A stretch of 60,601 bases of DNA from Bacteroidota bacterium (GCA_029558535.1 JAKQEK010000342.1:1-60601), one strand, 5' to 3'; positions 9,025 through 18,336 are shown, numbered from the stretch's first letter. Program-made: numbers and translations. The notes: a model not told the origin generated them from the sequence alone.

Positions 9025-10587
9025 ATGGCAAAGAAAGAAATAAAAGAAAAATCAATTGAAGTAGCTTTGTGGGAAAGTGCTAATAAACTAAGGGGAAGCG
9101 TTGAGACATCCGAATATAAGCACGTCGTATTAGGGCTTGTATTCTTAAAGTTTGCTAGCGACAAGTTTGAAGAGCATAGAGCAAAACTTATTTCCGAAGG
9201 CAAAGAAAAATATATAGAGATTCCCGATTTTTACAATATGAGCAATGTGTTTTTTCTTGAAGAAATTTCACGTTGGAGTTATATAGTAAAAAAGGCTAGG
9301 CAAAACGACATTGCTTTAATAATTGACACAGCTCTGCATACGATTGAGAAAGACAACAAAGCATTAAAAGGAGCTTTACCAGACAATTATTTTTCTCGTT
9401 TGGGATTAGATACTACCAAATTGGCAGCATTGATTAGTGAAATTGATAACATTAACACACTCAAGGACAAAGAGCAGGACTTGGTTGGCCGTGTGTATGA
9501 GTATTTCTTAAAAAAGTTTGCAATTGCTGAAGGTAAGGGTAAAGGGGAATTTTACACTCCTAAAACTATTGTAAGTTTAATTTCGGAGATGATTGAGCCT
9601 TATCATGGAATCATATACGACCCTTGTTGTGGTTCAGGAGGAATGTTTGTTCAGTCAATGAAGTTTATCGAAAGCCATCATGGAAACAAAAAAGAAGTAT
9701 CCATTTACGGTCAGGAATATACTAAGACAACATACAAGTTAGCAAAAATGAATCTTGCTATCAGGGGTATTTCTGCAAATCTTGGTGAAAGAGATGCTGA
9801 TACTTTTGGTGACGACCAACATAAAGACCTAAAAGCAGATTTTATTATGGCAAATCCTCCATTCAATCAGAAAGACTGGAGAGGGGTAGATGAGTTACTT
9901 GATGACCCACGTTGGAGAGGTTATGATGTGCCACCTAAAAGTAATGCTAATTATGGTTGGATATTAAACATGGTATCTAAACTTTCTGAAAATGGAGTTG
10001 CAGGGTTTATATTGGCAAATGGTGCATTAAGTGGCAGTGGCGAAGAATATAAAATTCGCAGAAAGCTGATTGAAAACAATTTGGTGGAAGCCATTGTAAT
10101 TATTCCAAGAGATACATTCTACACAACCGACATCAGTGTTACGCTTTGGATTCTAAATAAAAACAAAAAAGCAAGAACAGTTGAAATAAACGGCAAACAA
10201 AAAAACTATCGTGATCGAGAAAAGGAAATTCTATTTGTGGATTTAAGGCGTTGGGGACAGGAATTTGAGAAAATGTTTATTGAGTTATCCGAAGAAGAAA
10301 TTGCACAAGTAGCTGGAAATTACCACAACTGGCAACAAATTGATTACAAGAAAACTTACAAAAATGTGCCGGAGTATTGCTACTCTGCCAATTTTGAAGA
10401 GATAAAAGCCAACGATTTTTCATTGGTACCAAGCAAGTACATTGAGTTTATTGACCGAGACAGCGAAATAGATTTTGACACTGAAATGAAACGGATACAA
10501 AAGGATTTCAAAATTCTTTTAGAAGAAGAAAAGCAATCGCAGGAACAATTGATTAAAGCTTTTAATACTTTGGGTTATGAGCTATAA
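9025..10587 (+). CDS. hsdM: Type I restriction-modification methyltransferase subunit
   Basis: N6-adenine methyltransferase subunit of the HsdMS(R) complex. The 520-residue product has a helical HsdM N-terminal domain (about 8-145), SAM-binding motif I YDPCCGSGGMF (198-208) and catalytic motif IV NPPF (277-280). It overlaps hsdS by 11 bp and opens the tight unit hsdM-hsdS-gajA-gajB. Length and motifs are complete, so it should be active. Confidence 0.95.
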   Translation: MAKKEIKEKSIEVALWESANKLRGSVETSEYKHVVLGLVFLKFASDKFEEHRAKLISEGKEKYIEIPDFYNMSNVFFLEEISRWSYIVKKARQNDIALIIDTALHTIEKDNKALKGALPDNYFSRLGLDTTKLAALISEIDNINTLKDKEQDLVGRVYEYFLKKFAIAEGKGKGEFYTPKTIVSLISEMIEPYHGIIYDPCCGSGGMFVQSMKFIESHHGNKKEVSIYGQEYTKTTYKLAKMNLAIRGISANLGERDADTFGDDQHKDLKADFIMANPPFNQKDWRGVDELLDDPRWRGYDVPPKSNANYGWILNMVSKLSENGVAGFILANGALSGSGEEYKIRRKLIENNLVEAIVIIPRDTFYTTDISVTLWILNKNKKARTVEINGKQKNYRDREKEILFVDLRRWGQEFEKMFIELSEEEIAQVAGNYHNWQQIDYKKTYKNVPEYCYSANFEEIKANDFSLVPSKYIEFIDRDSEIDFDTEMKRIQKDFKILLEEEKQSQEQLIKAFNTLGYEL

Positions 10588-11707
10588 GCGTATTGGCGAT
10601 TATATTAGATTAGTTAGCAACCGTAATTATGATTGGGGTATTGCAAATTTGTTGGGTGTCAACATTGATAAGAAATTTATGCCATCGGTTGCCAATACAT
10701 CGGGTGTTGATTTATCTAAATATAAAGTTATTCGAAAAGGACAATTTGCAACAAATATTATGCACGTAAATAGAGATGAAATTTTGCCAGTTGCATTGTA
10801 TCAAAATGAAGAACCTGCAATTGTTTCACCTGCTTATATGACTTTTGAGGTAATTGATGAAAATGAATTACTTCCAGAATTTTTAATGATGGAATTTCAA
10901 AGACCTGAATTTGATAGAAGGGCTTGGACATACTGTGATTCAAGTGTAAGAGGAGGATTAGAATGGGAACGATTTTGTGAAATACAAATACCAATACCAG
11001 ACATTGGTGATCAGCAGAAATTTGTTGCCCTTTACAATGGTTTAATTACAAACCAAAAGGTTTATGAAAACAGTTTGGATGATTTGCAGTTGATTTGTAA
11101 TGCTTCAATGGATAAGTTGAAGCATATCGACAATCAACGATCTTTAAGCGAATTGGTTCAATTGGTTGATAATAGGAATAAGAACAACACAATTTCTAAA
11201 TTGCTCGGTATCAATGTTGACAAAGTCTTCATGCCATCGAAAGCAAATGTTGGTGAAACGGATTTGTCAAAATATAAAATTGTCCAAAAAGAACAGTTTG
11301 CCTATAGTGCTATGCAAGTTGGAAGAGATGAAACTGTTCGTGTCGTTTTATATTCATTTGATGAACCTGCAATTATATCACCTGCATATCTGGTTTTTGA
11401 AGTGATTGATAAAACAGTTGTATTACCTGAATTTTTAATGCTTTGGTTTTATCGTCCAGAATTTAATAGATACGGTTGGTTTATAAGCGACAGTAGCGTA
11501 AGAGCAAGTTTAGAGTGGGAACGATTCAAAGAAATTCAAATTCCCATTCCTGCCCTCAAAGTTCAGGAAGCCATTGTAACGATTTACCACACTTTGGAAA
11601 CTCGTAAGCGAATTAACGAGCAGTTGAAAAATACCATTAAACCGCTTTGTCCAGTGTTGATGAGGGGTGTGGTGGAGAGTATGAAATTTGAAACAGTAGA
11701 GAATTAA
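10577..11707 (+). CDS. hsdS: Type I specificity subunit
   Basis: DNA-recognition subunit of the type I enzyme. The 376-residue product consists of two homologous halves (about 1-175 and 185-376). Each has a target-recognition domain (compare LLGVNIDKKFMPS with LLGINVDKVFMPS, and RDE followed by an ALY or VLY strand) and a conserved block SSVRxxLEWERFxEIQIPIP leading into a helical spacer. The strong similarity of the halves suggests that both target half-sites are similar. It overlaps hsdM by 11 bp and is followed 2 bp later by gajA, so the Gabija genes are transcribed with it. Confidence 0.92.
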   Translation: MSYKRIGDYIRLVSNRNYDWGIANLLGVNIDKKFMPSVANTSGVDLSKYKVIRKGQFATNIMHVNRDEILPVALYQNEEPAIVSPAYMTFEVIDENELLPEFLMMEFQRPEFDRRAWTYCDSSVRGGLEWERFCEIQIPIPDIGDQQKFVALYNGLITNQKVYENSLDDLQLICNASMDKLKHIDNQRSLSELVQLVDNRNKNNTISKLLGINVDKVFMPSKANVGETDLSKYKIVQKEQFAYSAMQVGRDETVRVVLYSFDEPAIISPAYLVFEVIDKTVVLPEFLMLWFYRPEFNRYGWFISDSSVRASLEWERFKEIQIPIPALKVQEAIVTIYHTLETRKRINEQLKNTIKPLCPVLMRGVVESMKFETVEN

Positions 11708-11709
11708 AT

Positions 11710-13455
11710 ATGGCAATACAATTAAAGCAATTGAGAGTTCACGGTTTTAGAGGTTTAGATAATCTTGAAATTGATTTCGAACCTACAACTGTCCTCGTTG
11801 GCACAAACAATGCAGGTAAAACAACACTTTTGAAATCACTACAATTATGTCTTTCAAACACATTGCAAATAACAGATGATGATTTTCATTTTACCGACGC
11901 AATTATTCGAGATAAAATTGTAATAGATGTATTGTTTATTAGTGTCAATGAAGAAGGCAATCAAATTGCCGAATTCGAAGACAAATGGGCGACTGTTTTC
12001 ACAGTAGATAGAATTAGTATTGATTCAAATGGCAATCAATTATTAGCATTTAGAACTATAATTGAGGAAAACTTAATTCGAAAAACATACAAGAAAAAAC
12101 AATTTGTCATTGACGAATGGGGCGAATTTCATAATGAGGCAGACGGATATTGGTATTCGAAAACCTATAATCAAGAATTAAGTTTTTACTTTGATGAAAT
12201 ACCTTTTTTCTATTTAGATGCTAATAGAGATATTCTTGATGATTTGAAAAATAAAACATCGTTCCTAGGAAAGATACTTTCTTCTATAACTTATAACCCA
12301 GGAGACAAAGAACTAATTGAAAACCTTATTAAAGACCTTAACAAAGAAACAATTGAGAGAAGTGAAATCCTGACTAATCTGCACACTACATTGGAAGAGT
12401 TAGACACAGCAATGGATAACCCCAATAACACTGTAGATATTACACCATTCACTAAAAAAATAAGAGACCTAAATAAGGGTGTGAAAATTAACTATTCTCA
12501 ATTTTCGATGGAGTATCACGGTATGGGAACAAGAAGCTGGTCTTCTTTACTCATTCTGAAAGCATTTATTTTACAGAATATGAAATTGGCTATTAAAAAT
12601 CAAGTTGCTTACTATCCAATAATTGCAATTGAAGAACCTGAATCACATTTGCATCCAAATGCACAAAAGAAACTCTATTCACAAATTAATGCAATAGTTG
12701 GTCAGAAAATAGTTGCCACTCATTCGAGTTATATTGCGGGAAGTGCTAAATTGAAAGAAGTTAGAAGTGTATGCCGAGACACTTCAATTATTTTAATTGG
12801 AAAATTTTTTGAATCAGACTTTGAAAAAGAAGACATAAGGAAAATATATCGACAGGTGATAAACACAAGAGGTGAACTATTTTTTTCCAAACTTGTGGTG
12901 TTATTTGAAGGTGAAACAGAAGAACAAGCTTTGCCGATAACAATTAAACGCTATTTTGACAAAAGTCCTATTGAACTTGGTGTAGATTTTATAGGAGTTG
13001 GTGGCTCTGGTAATTACTTGCCATTTATTAGATTCTTTGAAGCTTTCAATATCCCATACTTAATATTTAGCGACAATGAACCAGAAGCTAATGCTTCAGT
13101 TATAAACCAAATTTCAAAATCAAAATTGAATGACATAAATAGAGTTGTTTTTCTCTCTGCTGGAAATGACTTTGAAAAAGAACTTTGTGACAATGGTTAT
13201 ATTGATGAAGTAAAGAAGGCTTATCATAATTTAATATTGTCCGAATGTGTCAATGAACAGCACAGAGCAGCAAAACAAGCCCAATTAAACCAAATACCAA
13301 ACAACGAGTATTATGGACTTGTAATAGGTTTGAAAACACAGTTTGCACCAAATATTGGCTATGAACTATACAAATCTGAAAAGCCGTTACCTCCTAAAAT
13401 TGTTGAATTGTTTGAGAAAGTCAATAATGTTTTAAATCCTGCACCGAATGAATAA
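11710..13455 (+). CDS. gajA: Gabija nuclease GajA (OLD-family ATPase-TOPRIM)
   Basis: An OLD-type endonuclease and sensor subunit of the Gabija anti-phage system. The 581-residue protein has an ABC-like ATPase with Walker A GTNNAGKT (31-38), Walker B AIEEPESHLHP (306-316) and ATHSS (336-340). A TOPRIM domain follows, with E400 in LFEGETE and a metal-binding SDNE at 454-457. The length matches known GajA proteins. Its 3' end overlaps gajB by 8 bp. OLD plus a UvrD-like helicase is the defining Gabija pair. The pair sits inside a type I locus, directly after hsdS. Confidence 0.9.
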   Translation: MAIQLKQLRVHGFRGLDNLEIDFEPTTVLVGTNNAGKTTLLKSLQLCLSNTLQITDDDFHFTDAIIRDKIVIDVLFISVNEEGNQIAEFEDKWATVFTVDRISIDSNGNQLLAFRTIIEENLIRKTYKKKQFVIDEWGEFHNEADGYWYSKTYNQELSFYFDEIPFFYLDANRDILDDLKNKTSFLGKILSSITYNPGDKELIENLIKDLNKETIERSEILTNLHTTLEELDTAMDNPNNTVDITPFTKKIRDLNKGVKINYSQFSMEYHGMGTRSWSSLLILKAFILQNMKLAIKNQVAYYPIIAIEEPESHLHPNAQKKLYSQINAIVGQKIVATHSSYIAGSAKLKEVRSVCRDTSIILIGKFFESDFEKEDIRKIYRQVINTRGELFFSKLVVLFEGETEEQALPITIKRYFDKSPIELGVDFIGVGGSGNYLPFIRFFEAFNIPYLIFSDNEPEANASVINQISKSKLNDINRVVFLSAGNDFEKELCDNGYIDEVKKAYHNLILSECVNEQHRAAKQAQLNQIPNNEYYGLVIGLKTQFAPNIGYELYKSEKPLPPKIVELFEKVNNVLNPAPNE

Positions 13456-15274
13456 GATTAATTTATCACATAAACAACAAAGAATTGTAGATTTAAATGA
13501 AGGTGCTTACCTTGTTTTAGCAAGTGCTGGCAGCGGGAAAACTAGAGTTTTAACTGAAAGAATTAAAAGACTGTCTGATTCCGTAGATGGGAAAATACTA
13601 GCAATCACTTTTACTAACAAAGCAGCTAATGAAATAAGAGAACGATTAGGGACAAGTGATAAAATAAGGAAAAATGTTTTTGTGGGAACATTTCACAGTT
13701 TCTGTCAATCTATACTCGAGCTCAGGTTTAAACTATTGGGATATAATAGAATGCCTCACATTTTTGAGGATGACTCTGATAGATTAGAATTAATTAAACA
13801 AGCAATAAAGTCAGTTCCATATTTTGAATCAATATATAACGATTTAGAAACGAGAAAAAAAAATGAATATACCTATAATGCATTACAATTTATTTCAACA
13901 GTAAAACGAGAATTATTATCAGCAGAGGAATTAGCGGAAAACTCCGAAAATAATGAGTATCAGTATTTATTTGAAACTTATCAAGATATTTTAAAATCTA
14001 ATAATGCAATTGATTTTGACGATATTATTAGATTAGTGTATGAACTCTTTACTAATAACGATTCAGTTGCAAACCTTTACCGGAAGGCATACACATATAT
14101 TTGTATTGATGAGTGTCAAGACTTAAACAAATTGCAGTACTTTCTCTTAAAGGCTTTATGTGGCACTGTGATTAAAAACGTAATGATGGTTGGCGACCCA
14201 AATCAATCAATATATGGTTTTAATGGTTCTGCATCTTCTTATATGCAGGAAAGCTTTGTTTCAGATTTTCAGGCAAACACGATTACACTTGATGAAAACT
14301 ACCGATGTTCAAAATCTGTTATTGAAGCTTCGAATAAATTAATGAGCCTTGAAGTAGAGGCTGTTAATTATGTAATAAAGGGGGATTTTGGAATATACCA
14401 AGCTCAATCAGAAATTGATGAAGCTCAATATGTTCTAAATAAAATATGTGAATTTGTTCAACAAAAAACACATAATGATATTGAAGGGGAGATAACTTTC
14501 GACAAAATTTCAATACTTGCCCGAAATAAGTTTGTGTTCAAACAAATTGAAGAATTGTTAACAAACAAGAATATCCCGTTTTATTATAAATCAGGTAATG
14601 TTGGTATTAAGTTTAGTTCGCCATTAATGAAAATATTTGACTTGTTTTTTAGAATAAGAATTAACCCAATAGACAAATTACATCAGAAAAAGCTAGAGGA
14701 TATCTTAAATGTTAATGACATTTCCAATAATGATGAAATTAATGCTTCTAAATTCCCGGTAGCCAAAAGGATAAAGGATATTGTAAATGAGTTATCAATT
14801 GAGAACTTCCATTTGAAAATAGTAGCATTACGGTTCTTATTTGAAAATGAAAATTTGCAGGATGATGAAAAGAAAATGACAATTGATGAACTTAATGATT
14901 TCTCAAATCAATTAATACTATATAAAAAGCAAAATGTAAAACCGACAATTGAAGGCTTTAAGTCTGCAATTGCACTTGGTTTGACAAACATATCAAATAA
15001 TAAGGAAATTGGAGTTTGTTTAAGCACTGTACATACAATGAAAGGTCAGGAAAGTGAGATAGTTTTTCTAATTGGAATGGACGATGGAACATTTCCTGAT
15101 TATAGGGCTATAAATAAAGGCGGTGAAGAATTGTTGCAAGAGAAGAATAATGCCTACGTAGCGTTTACTAGAGCAAAACGTTTTTTATATGTTTCCTATC
15201 CCAAAAAGCGTTTGATGCCCTGGGGGGATTATAAAGCAAGAGAAATGTCAAGATTTTTAAAGCCATTAATCTGA
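13448..15274 (+). CDS. gajB: Gabija helicase GajB (UvrD/Rep-like)
   Basis: Superfamily 1A helicase partner of GajA. The motifs are all present: ASAGSGKT (25-32), AITFTNKAANEI (Ia), DECQD (221-225, II), GDPNQSIYGFNG (III), LDENYRCS (IV), STVHTMKGQE (V) and AFTRAKRFLYVS (VI). The 608 residues are somewhat longer than the best-known GajB but complete. The start overlaps the gajA end. The stop codon overlaps the ATG of an hsdR stub (TGATG), the same junction that joins abiEii to the intact hsdR. Confidence 0.9.
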   Translation: MNKINLSHKQQRIVDLNEGAYLVLASAGSGKTRVLTERIKRLSDSVDGKILAITFTNKAANEIRERLGTSDKIRKNVFVGTFHSFCQSILELRFKLLGYNRMPHIFEDDSDRLELIKQAIKSVPYFESIYNDLETRKKNEYTYNALQFISTVKRELLSAEELAENSENNEYQYLFETYQDILKSNNAIDFDDIIRLVYELFTNNDSVANLYRKAYTYICIDECQDLNKLQYFLLKALCGTVIKNVMMVGDPNQSIYGFNGSASSYMQESFVSDFQANTITLDENYRCSKSVIEASNKLMSLEVEAVNYVIKGDFGIYQAQSEIDEAQYVLNKICEFVQQKTHNDIEGEITFDKISILARNKFVFKQIEELLTNKNIPFYYKSGNVGIKFSSPLMKIFDLFFRIRINPIDKLHQKKLEDILNVNDISNNDEINASKFPVAKRIKDIVNELSIENFHLKIVALRFLFENENLQDDEKKMTIDELNDFSNQLILYKKQNVKPTIEGFKSAIALGLTNISNNKEIGVCLSTVHTMKGQESEIVFLIGMDDGTFPDYRAINKGGEELLQEKNNAYVAFTRAKRFLYVSYPKKRLMPWGDYKAREMSRFLKPLI

Positions 15275-15432
15275 TGAGATTTACCGAAGAAAAATTAGAA
15301 CGTGCATTTACCGAGTTGTTGGGACAAGAAGGCTTTTCCCACCACTTGGGAATTACTATTGCTCGCAAACCGGAGGAAGTATTAATTGAGGAAGAGCTGT
15401 TTCTTTCAAGGTTAATGATAATAGAAAATTAA
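15274..15432 (+). pseudogene. Truncated 5' end of a second hsdR
   Basis: The 52 codons from this ATG read MRFTEEKLERAFTELLGQEG and so on, closely matching residues 1-41 of the intact HsdR at 20061, then run into a stop. By eye the first 126 nt show about 19 mismatches to the intact gene (about 85% identity), many synonymous, so this is an old or foreign paralogue rather than a fresh duplication. It is read from the gajB stop by the same TGATG overlap. It is best explained as the scar left when another module entered, or when two hsd loci recombined. Confidence 0.85.
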
Positions 15433-15477
15433 AAATAATGAGATTTTATTTGTAAAAACAATAATAAGTGAAATAGA

Positions 15478-15762
15478 ATGGCAACAAAAAATACAAAGCA
15501 AAGTATTGGCCAGCAAATTGTGAGTAAATTTAACTCTATAGGTGGGGTAATTCTTGTTGCAATAACACTTGTAGGAGCAGGTGCAGGAGTTGCGTCTTAT
15601 TTCTCGAATATTATAAATAAAATTGAGATTGAGAAATTGAATCGAATCCACTTTCAGGAAATGATAGATGTTAAAGAAGATTACGACTCTGTTTATAAAA
15701 ATCAACAGAAGAGAATAGAAAAACTGGAATATGAAAATTTAAAATTGAAGGAAAATGAATAA
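15478..15762 (+). CDS. Small membrane-anchored coiled-coil protein
   Basis: A 94-residue protein with one predicted transmembrane helix (about 20-42, GGVILVAITLVGAGAGVA) and a charged C-terminal coiled coil (about 48-94). No family is recognised. It overlaps the next gene by 8 bp and is the first of five plus-strand genes between the hsdR stub and the AbiE pair. The overlap and the shared membrane anchoring suggest the two products act together. Confidence 0.65.
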   Translation: MATKNTKQSIGQQIVSKFNSIGGVILVAITLVGAGAGVASYFSNIINKIEIEKLNRIHFQEMIDVKEDYDSVYKNQQKRIEKLEYENLKLKENE

Positions 15763-16315
15763 GAGAAATGTTTTAGGAATTCTTGTTTCGGTTGGAGTAA
15801 TTGCATTTCTCTCAATGTTTATTGGTAGTATTTATTACAATTTCAAATTGGAAGAAGAAATTAATTATAGAGATGTACAAATTAAACAGCTATTGGAGCA
15901 TGTTAATACAATTGACAGTATTATTGGATACAGTTATGATTCAATTAATGATAGTTTTTCATTTTCATATAGACTCAAAGATGGGGAGGCTCTAACCTAT
16001 AGGCAAGCTATTTCAGAAAACGATAGTTTGTCAATTCAGAATATTAACCTTTTGATTATGGAAATAGATCAAAGAACAGCAATCGCATATTACGAGACCG
16101 TGTTAAAATTATTGAATGCGAAATATGGATTTAATTTGAAATTTGATGCTGACTTAAACCTGAATCCTGAGGACTTTACATCAAAAACGATTGATTCTGC
16201 ATTATTGTTATTGCCATATTACCGAGAAAACTTGCAGTATGATAGAAAAACAAACAGTTGGCTGGTGATTAAAAATAATGTAATTTTCAAACATATCGAT
16301 AGGAAGAATAATTAA
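15755..16315 (+). CDS. Membrane-anchored protein of unknown function
   Basis: A 186-residue product with an N-terminal transmembrane segment (about 6-28), a short coiled-coil stretch (about 30-60) and a helical remainder of unknown fold. It has no lipobox or clear signal peptidase site, so it is probably an anchored protein. It is translationally coupled to the preceding small membrane protein by an 8-bp overlap. Confidence 0.65.
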   Translation: MNKRNVLGILVSVGVIAFLSMFIGSIYYNFKLEEEINYRDVQIKQLLEHVNTIDSIIGYSYDSINDSFSFSYRLKDGEALTYRQAISENDSLSIQNINLLIMEIDQRTAIAYYETVLKLLNAKYGFNLKFDADLNLNPEDFTSKTIDSALLLLPYYRENLQYDRKTNSWLVIKNNVIFKHIDRKNN

Positions 16316-16342
16316 CGGAAAAGTAAAAAACGAATTGGTTTT

Positions 16343-16570
16343 ATGTCAGATTTTAATATTTCAAAAACATGGATTTCAATAAATTGCCCAAAATGCGATT
16401 ATTCTATTGATATACAGCTTAGAGATGCGATGATAGAATCGACTGTTTATTGCCATAATTGTAAAATTAGTATTAAATTGTTAGATGGGAGTGCTTCTGC
16501 TTCTCGCAATATAAAATCAATTGAAAATAAACTAGATGAATTAAATAGAACACTTAAAAACCTTTTTTAA
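16343..16570 (+). CDS. Zinc-ribbon small protein
   Basis: A 75-residue protein with two CxxC knuckles (CPKC and CHNC, about 20 residues apart) forming a probable zinc ribbon, then a helical tail of about 25 residues. The ribbon suggests nucleic-acid or protein binding. It ends 2 bp before the nuclease-like gene, which implies co-translation and a possible partner role. Confidence 0.65.
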   Translation: MSDFNISKTWISINCPKCDYSIDIQLRDAMIESTVYCHNCKISIKLLDGSASASRNIKSIENKLDELNRTLKNLF

Positions 16571-16572
16571 TA

Positions 16573-17523
16573 ATGTATTACAATCACCAATTAAGAGCAA
16601 ATATTCAGGAATGGCGAAACAGATTTTTAAAATCAGATTACAATCTATCAAATAATAGTTTCAACTTTTTATTTGACAAATTGAATAATGAAGCAATTAT
16701 TAGATTTGTATTTGGCCAACTTATTATAAAATATCAATATAGTGCGCCAGTGATTTTCGAAATGGTTGATCATGGTATTGATCGTATAACATTTGTAAAT
16801 GATGTGCAACAAGCTGCTTTTAACTATCAGTTGTGCAAATGGATAATCGACGAAAAAAAAGATTTCAGGTATTCTTTCAGTATGGGGGTTAGTGTTAATA
16901 CGACTATTGATTATTTTAAAGATAATATTATTACTCCTTTAATTGATTATATACATGATCAGCTCAATGAAGTAAGCAGCGTTCTTTATATTATTGAAAA
17001 ATATAAACTTCGTACCGAATGGTTTACAAAGAATAGTTTGAAAGAAAAATATAACAGCATAGATAAAAACTTTGAGGATTTATTAGAAGAAGATTTACGT
17101 TTGTTTCTCTTTGATCAAGGGATTGATTACCCGTTTTCTACTCCCAAATCCGCATCTGGTAGGGCAGATGTGATTAGTCTGATTGATACGGAAGATCCTT
17201 TAGTATTAGAAATCAAAATATATGATTCGCAGAAAAATTATAAAAAGGATCGTATTATTAGTGGATTTTCTCAGATTGTAAAATATTCCAATGATTATCA
17301 TAAAGACACAGGCTATCTTGTTGTTTTTAACATGGATAATATTGAAATAGAAATTCAAGGGAAGGAATCTGATAATAAATGGCCGAGTCGATTTCTCTTT
17401 AATGGTAAAACATATTATATCATTTTTATCAACATGAATAGTGATGTAACCGCGAGTAAACAGGGGCAATTAAAAAAGGAAGTTATTTCATTTGACGAGC
17501 TGACAAAAAATGCGGACCAATAA
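16573..17523 (+). CDS. PD-(D/E)XK nuclease-like protein
   Basis: A 316-residue protein. Its C-terminal part contains GRADV and, 11 residues after that aspartate, LEIKIY, the spacing expected of a PD-(D/E)XK active site (D...ExK). The N-terminal 190 residues are helical and unrecognised. It is preceded at 2 bp by the zinc-ribbon gene and followed 20 bp later by another PD-(D/E)XK-like gene. A DNA- or RNA-cleaving effector role is inferred from the motif and from the defence context. Confidence 0.65.
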   Translation: MYYNHQLRANIQEWRNRFLKSDYNLSNNSFNFLFDKLNNEAIIRFVFGQLIIKYQYSAPVIFEMVDHGIDRITFVNDVQQAAFNYQLCKWIIDEKKDFRYSFSMGVSVNTTIDYFKDNIITPLIDYIHDQLNEVSSVLYIIEKYKLRTEWFTKNSLKEKYNSIDKNFEDLLEEDLRLFLFDQGIDYPFSTPKSASGRADVISLIDTEDPLVLEIKIYDSQKNYKKDRIISGFSQIVKYSNDYHKDTGYLVVFNMDNIEIEIQGKESDNKWPSRFLFNGKTYYIIFINMNSDVTASKQGQLKKEVISFDELTKNADQ

Positions 17524-17543
17524 TTATTCTAAAAAGAAGATTT

Positions 17544-17993
17544 ATGCAAGAAATCAAAGAATTACTAAAAATCACAACCAAGCTAAAAGAAAAATATTGC
17601 AGGTTTGGTAGAAACTTTACTCTCGATGGCCGTTTAGTAGGCGACATTGGAGAAGTGCTGGCAGCAGAAAAGTATGATTTAAACTTGTTGCCAGAGAATA
17701 CACCAGTTCATGACGGTGAAGAGAAAAATGAGCCAAAGAGAAAGGTTCAAATTAAAGCTTCATTTAAGGGTAATTTTCAGTTTCCTTATGGTGTAATACC
17801 GAATTACTTTTTAAGTCTGCAAATTGATGAAACCGGAGAATTAACCGAAATCTACAATGGTCCCGGTAAATTTGTTTACGACAATTACATTGTTAAAAAT
17901 AATCTAAAAGCATATAAAAATAGTTATTACACACTTTCTAAAGGTAGCCTGATGAAGTTAAATTCATTAGTTCCAAAAGCAGAAAAAATTTAA
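17544..17993 (+). CDS. DUF6998-like PD-(D/E)XK fold protein
   Basis: A 149-residue protein with a GDIGEVLAAEKYDL helix containing a conserved glutamate, then HDG and VQIKAS. The order E ... D ... QxK is a variant of the restriction-endonuclease active site, as in small Mrr- or DUF6998-type proteins. It is the last gene of the five-gene cluster, and two long palindromes follow it. No substrate can be named. Confidence 0.6.
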   Translation: MQEIKELLKITTKLKEKYCRFGRNFTLDGRLVGDIGEVLAAEKYDLNLLPENTPVHDGEEKNEPKRKVQIKASFKGNFQFPYGVIPNYFLSLQIDETGELTEIYNGPGKFVYDNYIVKNNLKAYKNSYYTLSKGSLMKLNSLVPKAEKI

Positions 17994-18045
17994 TGGTAAA
18001 AGCTATTTAGGGGTGTTTATTTTAATTGCAAAACGGAAAAAGTCT

Positions 18046-18097
18046 GTGATTTACTATTAACTTTGCAACAATAGTTGCAAAGTTAATAGTAAATCAC
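18046..18097. repeat. Perfect 52-bp palindrome P1
   Basis: Two perfect 24-bp arms (18046-18069 and 18074-18097) enclose a 4-nt loop, AATA. The distal part of the arm, TTAACTTTGCAAC, corresponds to TTAGCTTTGCAGC in palindrome P2, with both differences compensated in the opposite arm. It lies downstream of the five-gene module and upstream of AbiE. Confidence 0.95.
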
Positions 18098-18194
18098 GTA
18101 AAAAAGATAAAATAAAAATGTTTTTTACTAACAAAATATCCTTGTTTCAAGCATTTTATAAACACTTATTACTTATTGCAATGAAAGAATTAAA

Positions 18195-18258
18195 TCAGCA
18201 TATATAGGTTAGCTTTGCAGCATATATAACTGCTGCAAAGCTAACCTATATATGCTGA
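18195..18258. repeat. Perfect 64-bp palindrome P2
   Basis: Two perfect 27-bp arms (18195-18221 and 18232-18258) enclose a 10-nt loop. It shares a 13-bp arm core with P1. The 97 nt between P1 and P2 hold no gene. Confidence 0.95.
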
Positions 18259-18336
18259 ACAACGTGCTTTTTTTAAGTTTTTTAATTAACATAATATTAC
18301 CAGTCTTGTGTGCAATAAAAGAATAGGTGTAAAAAA

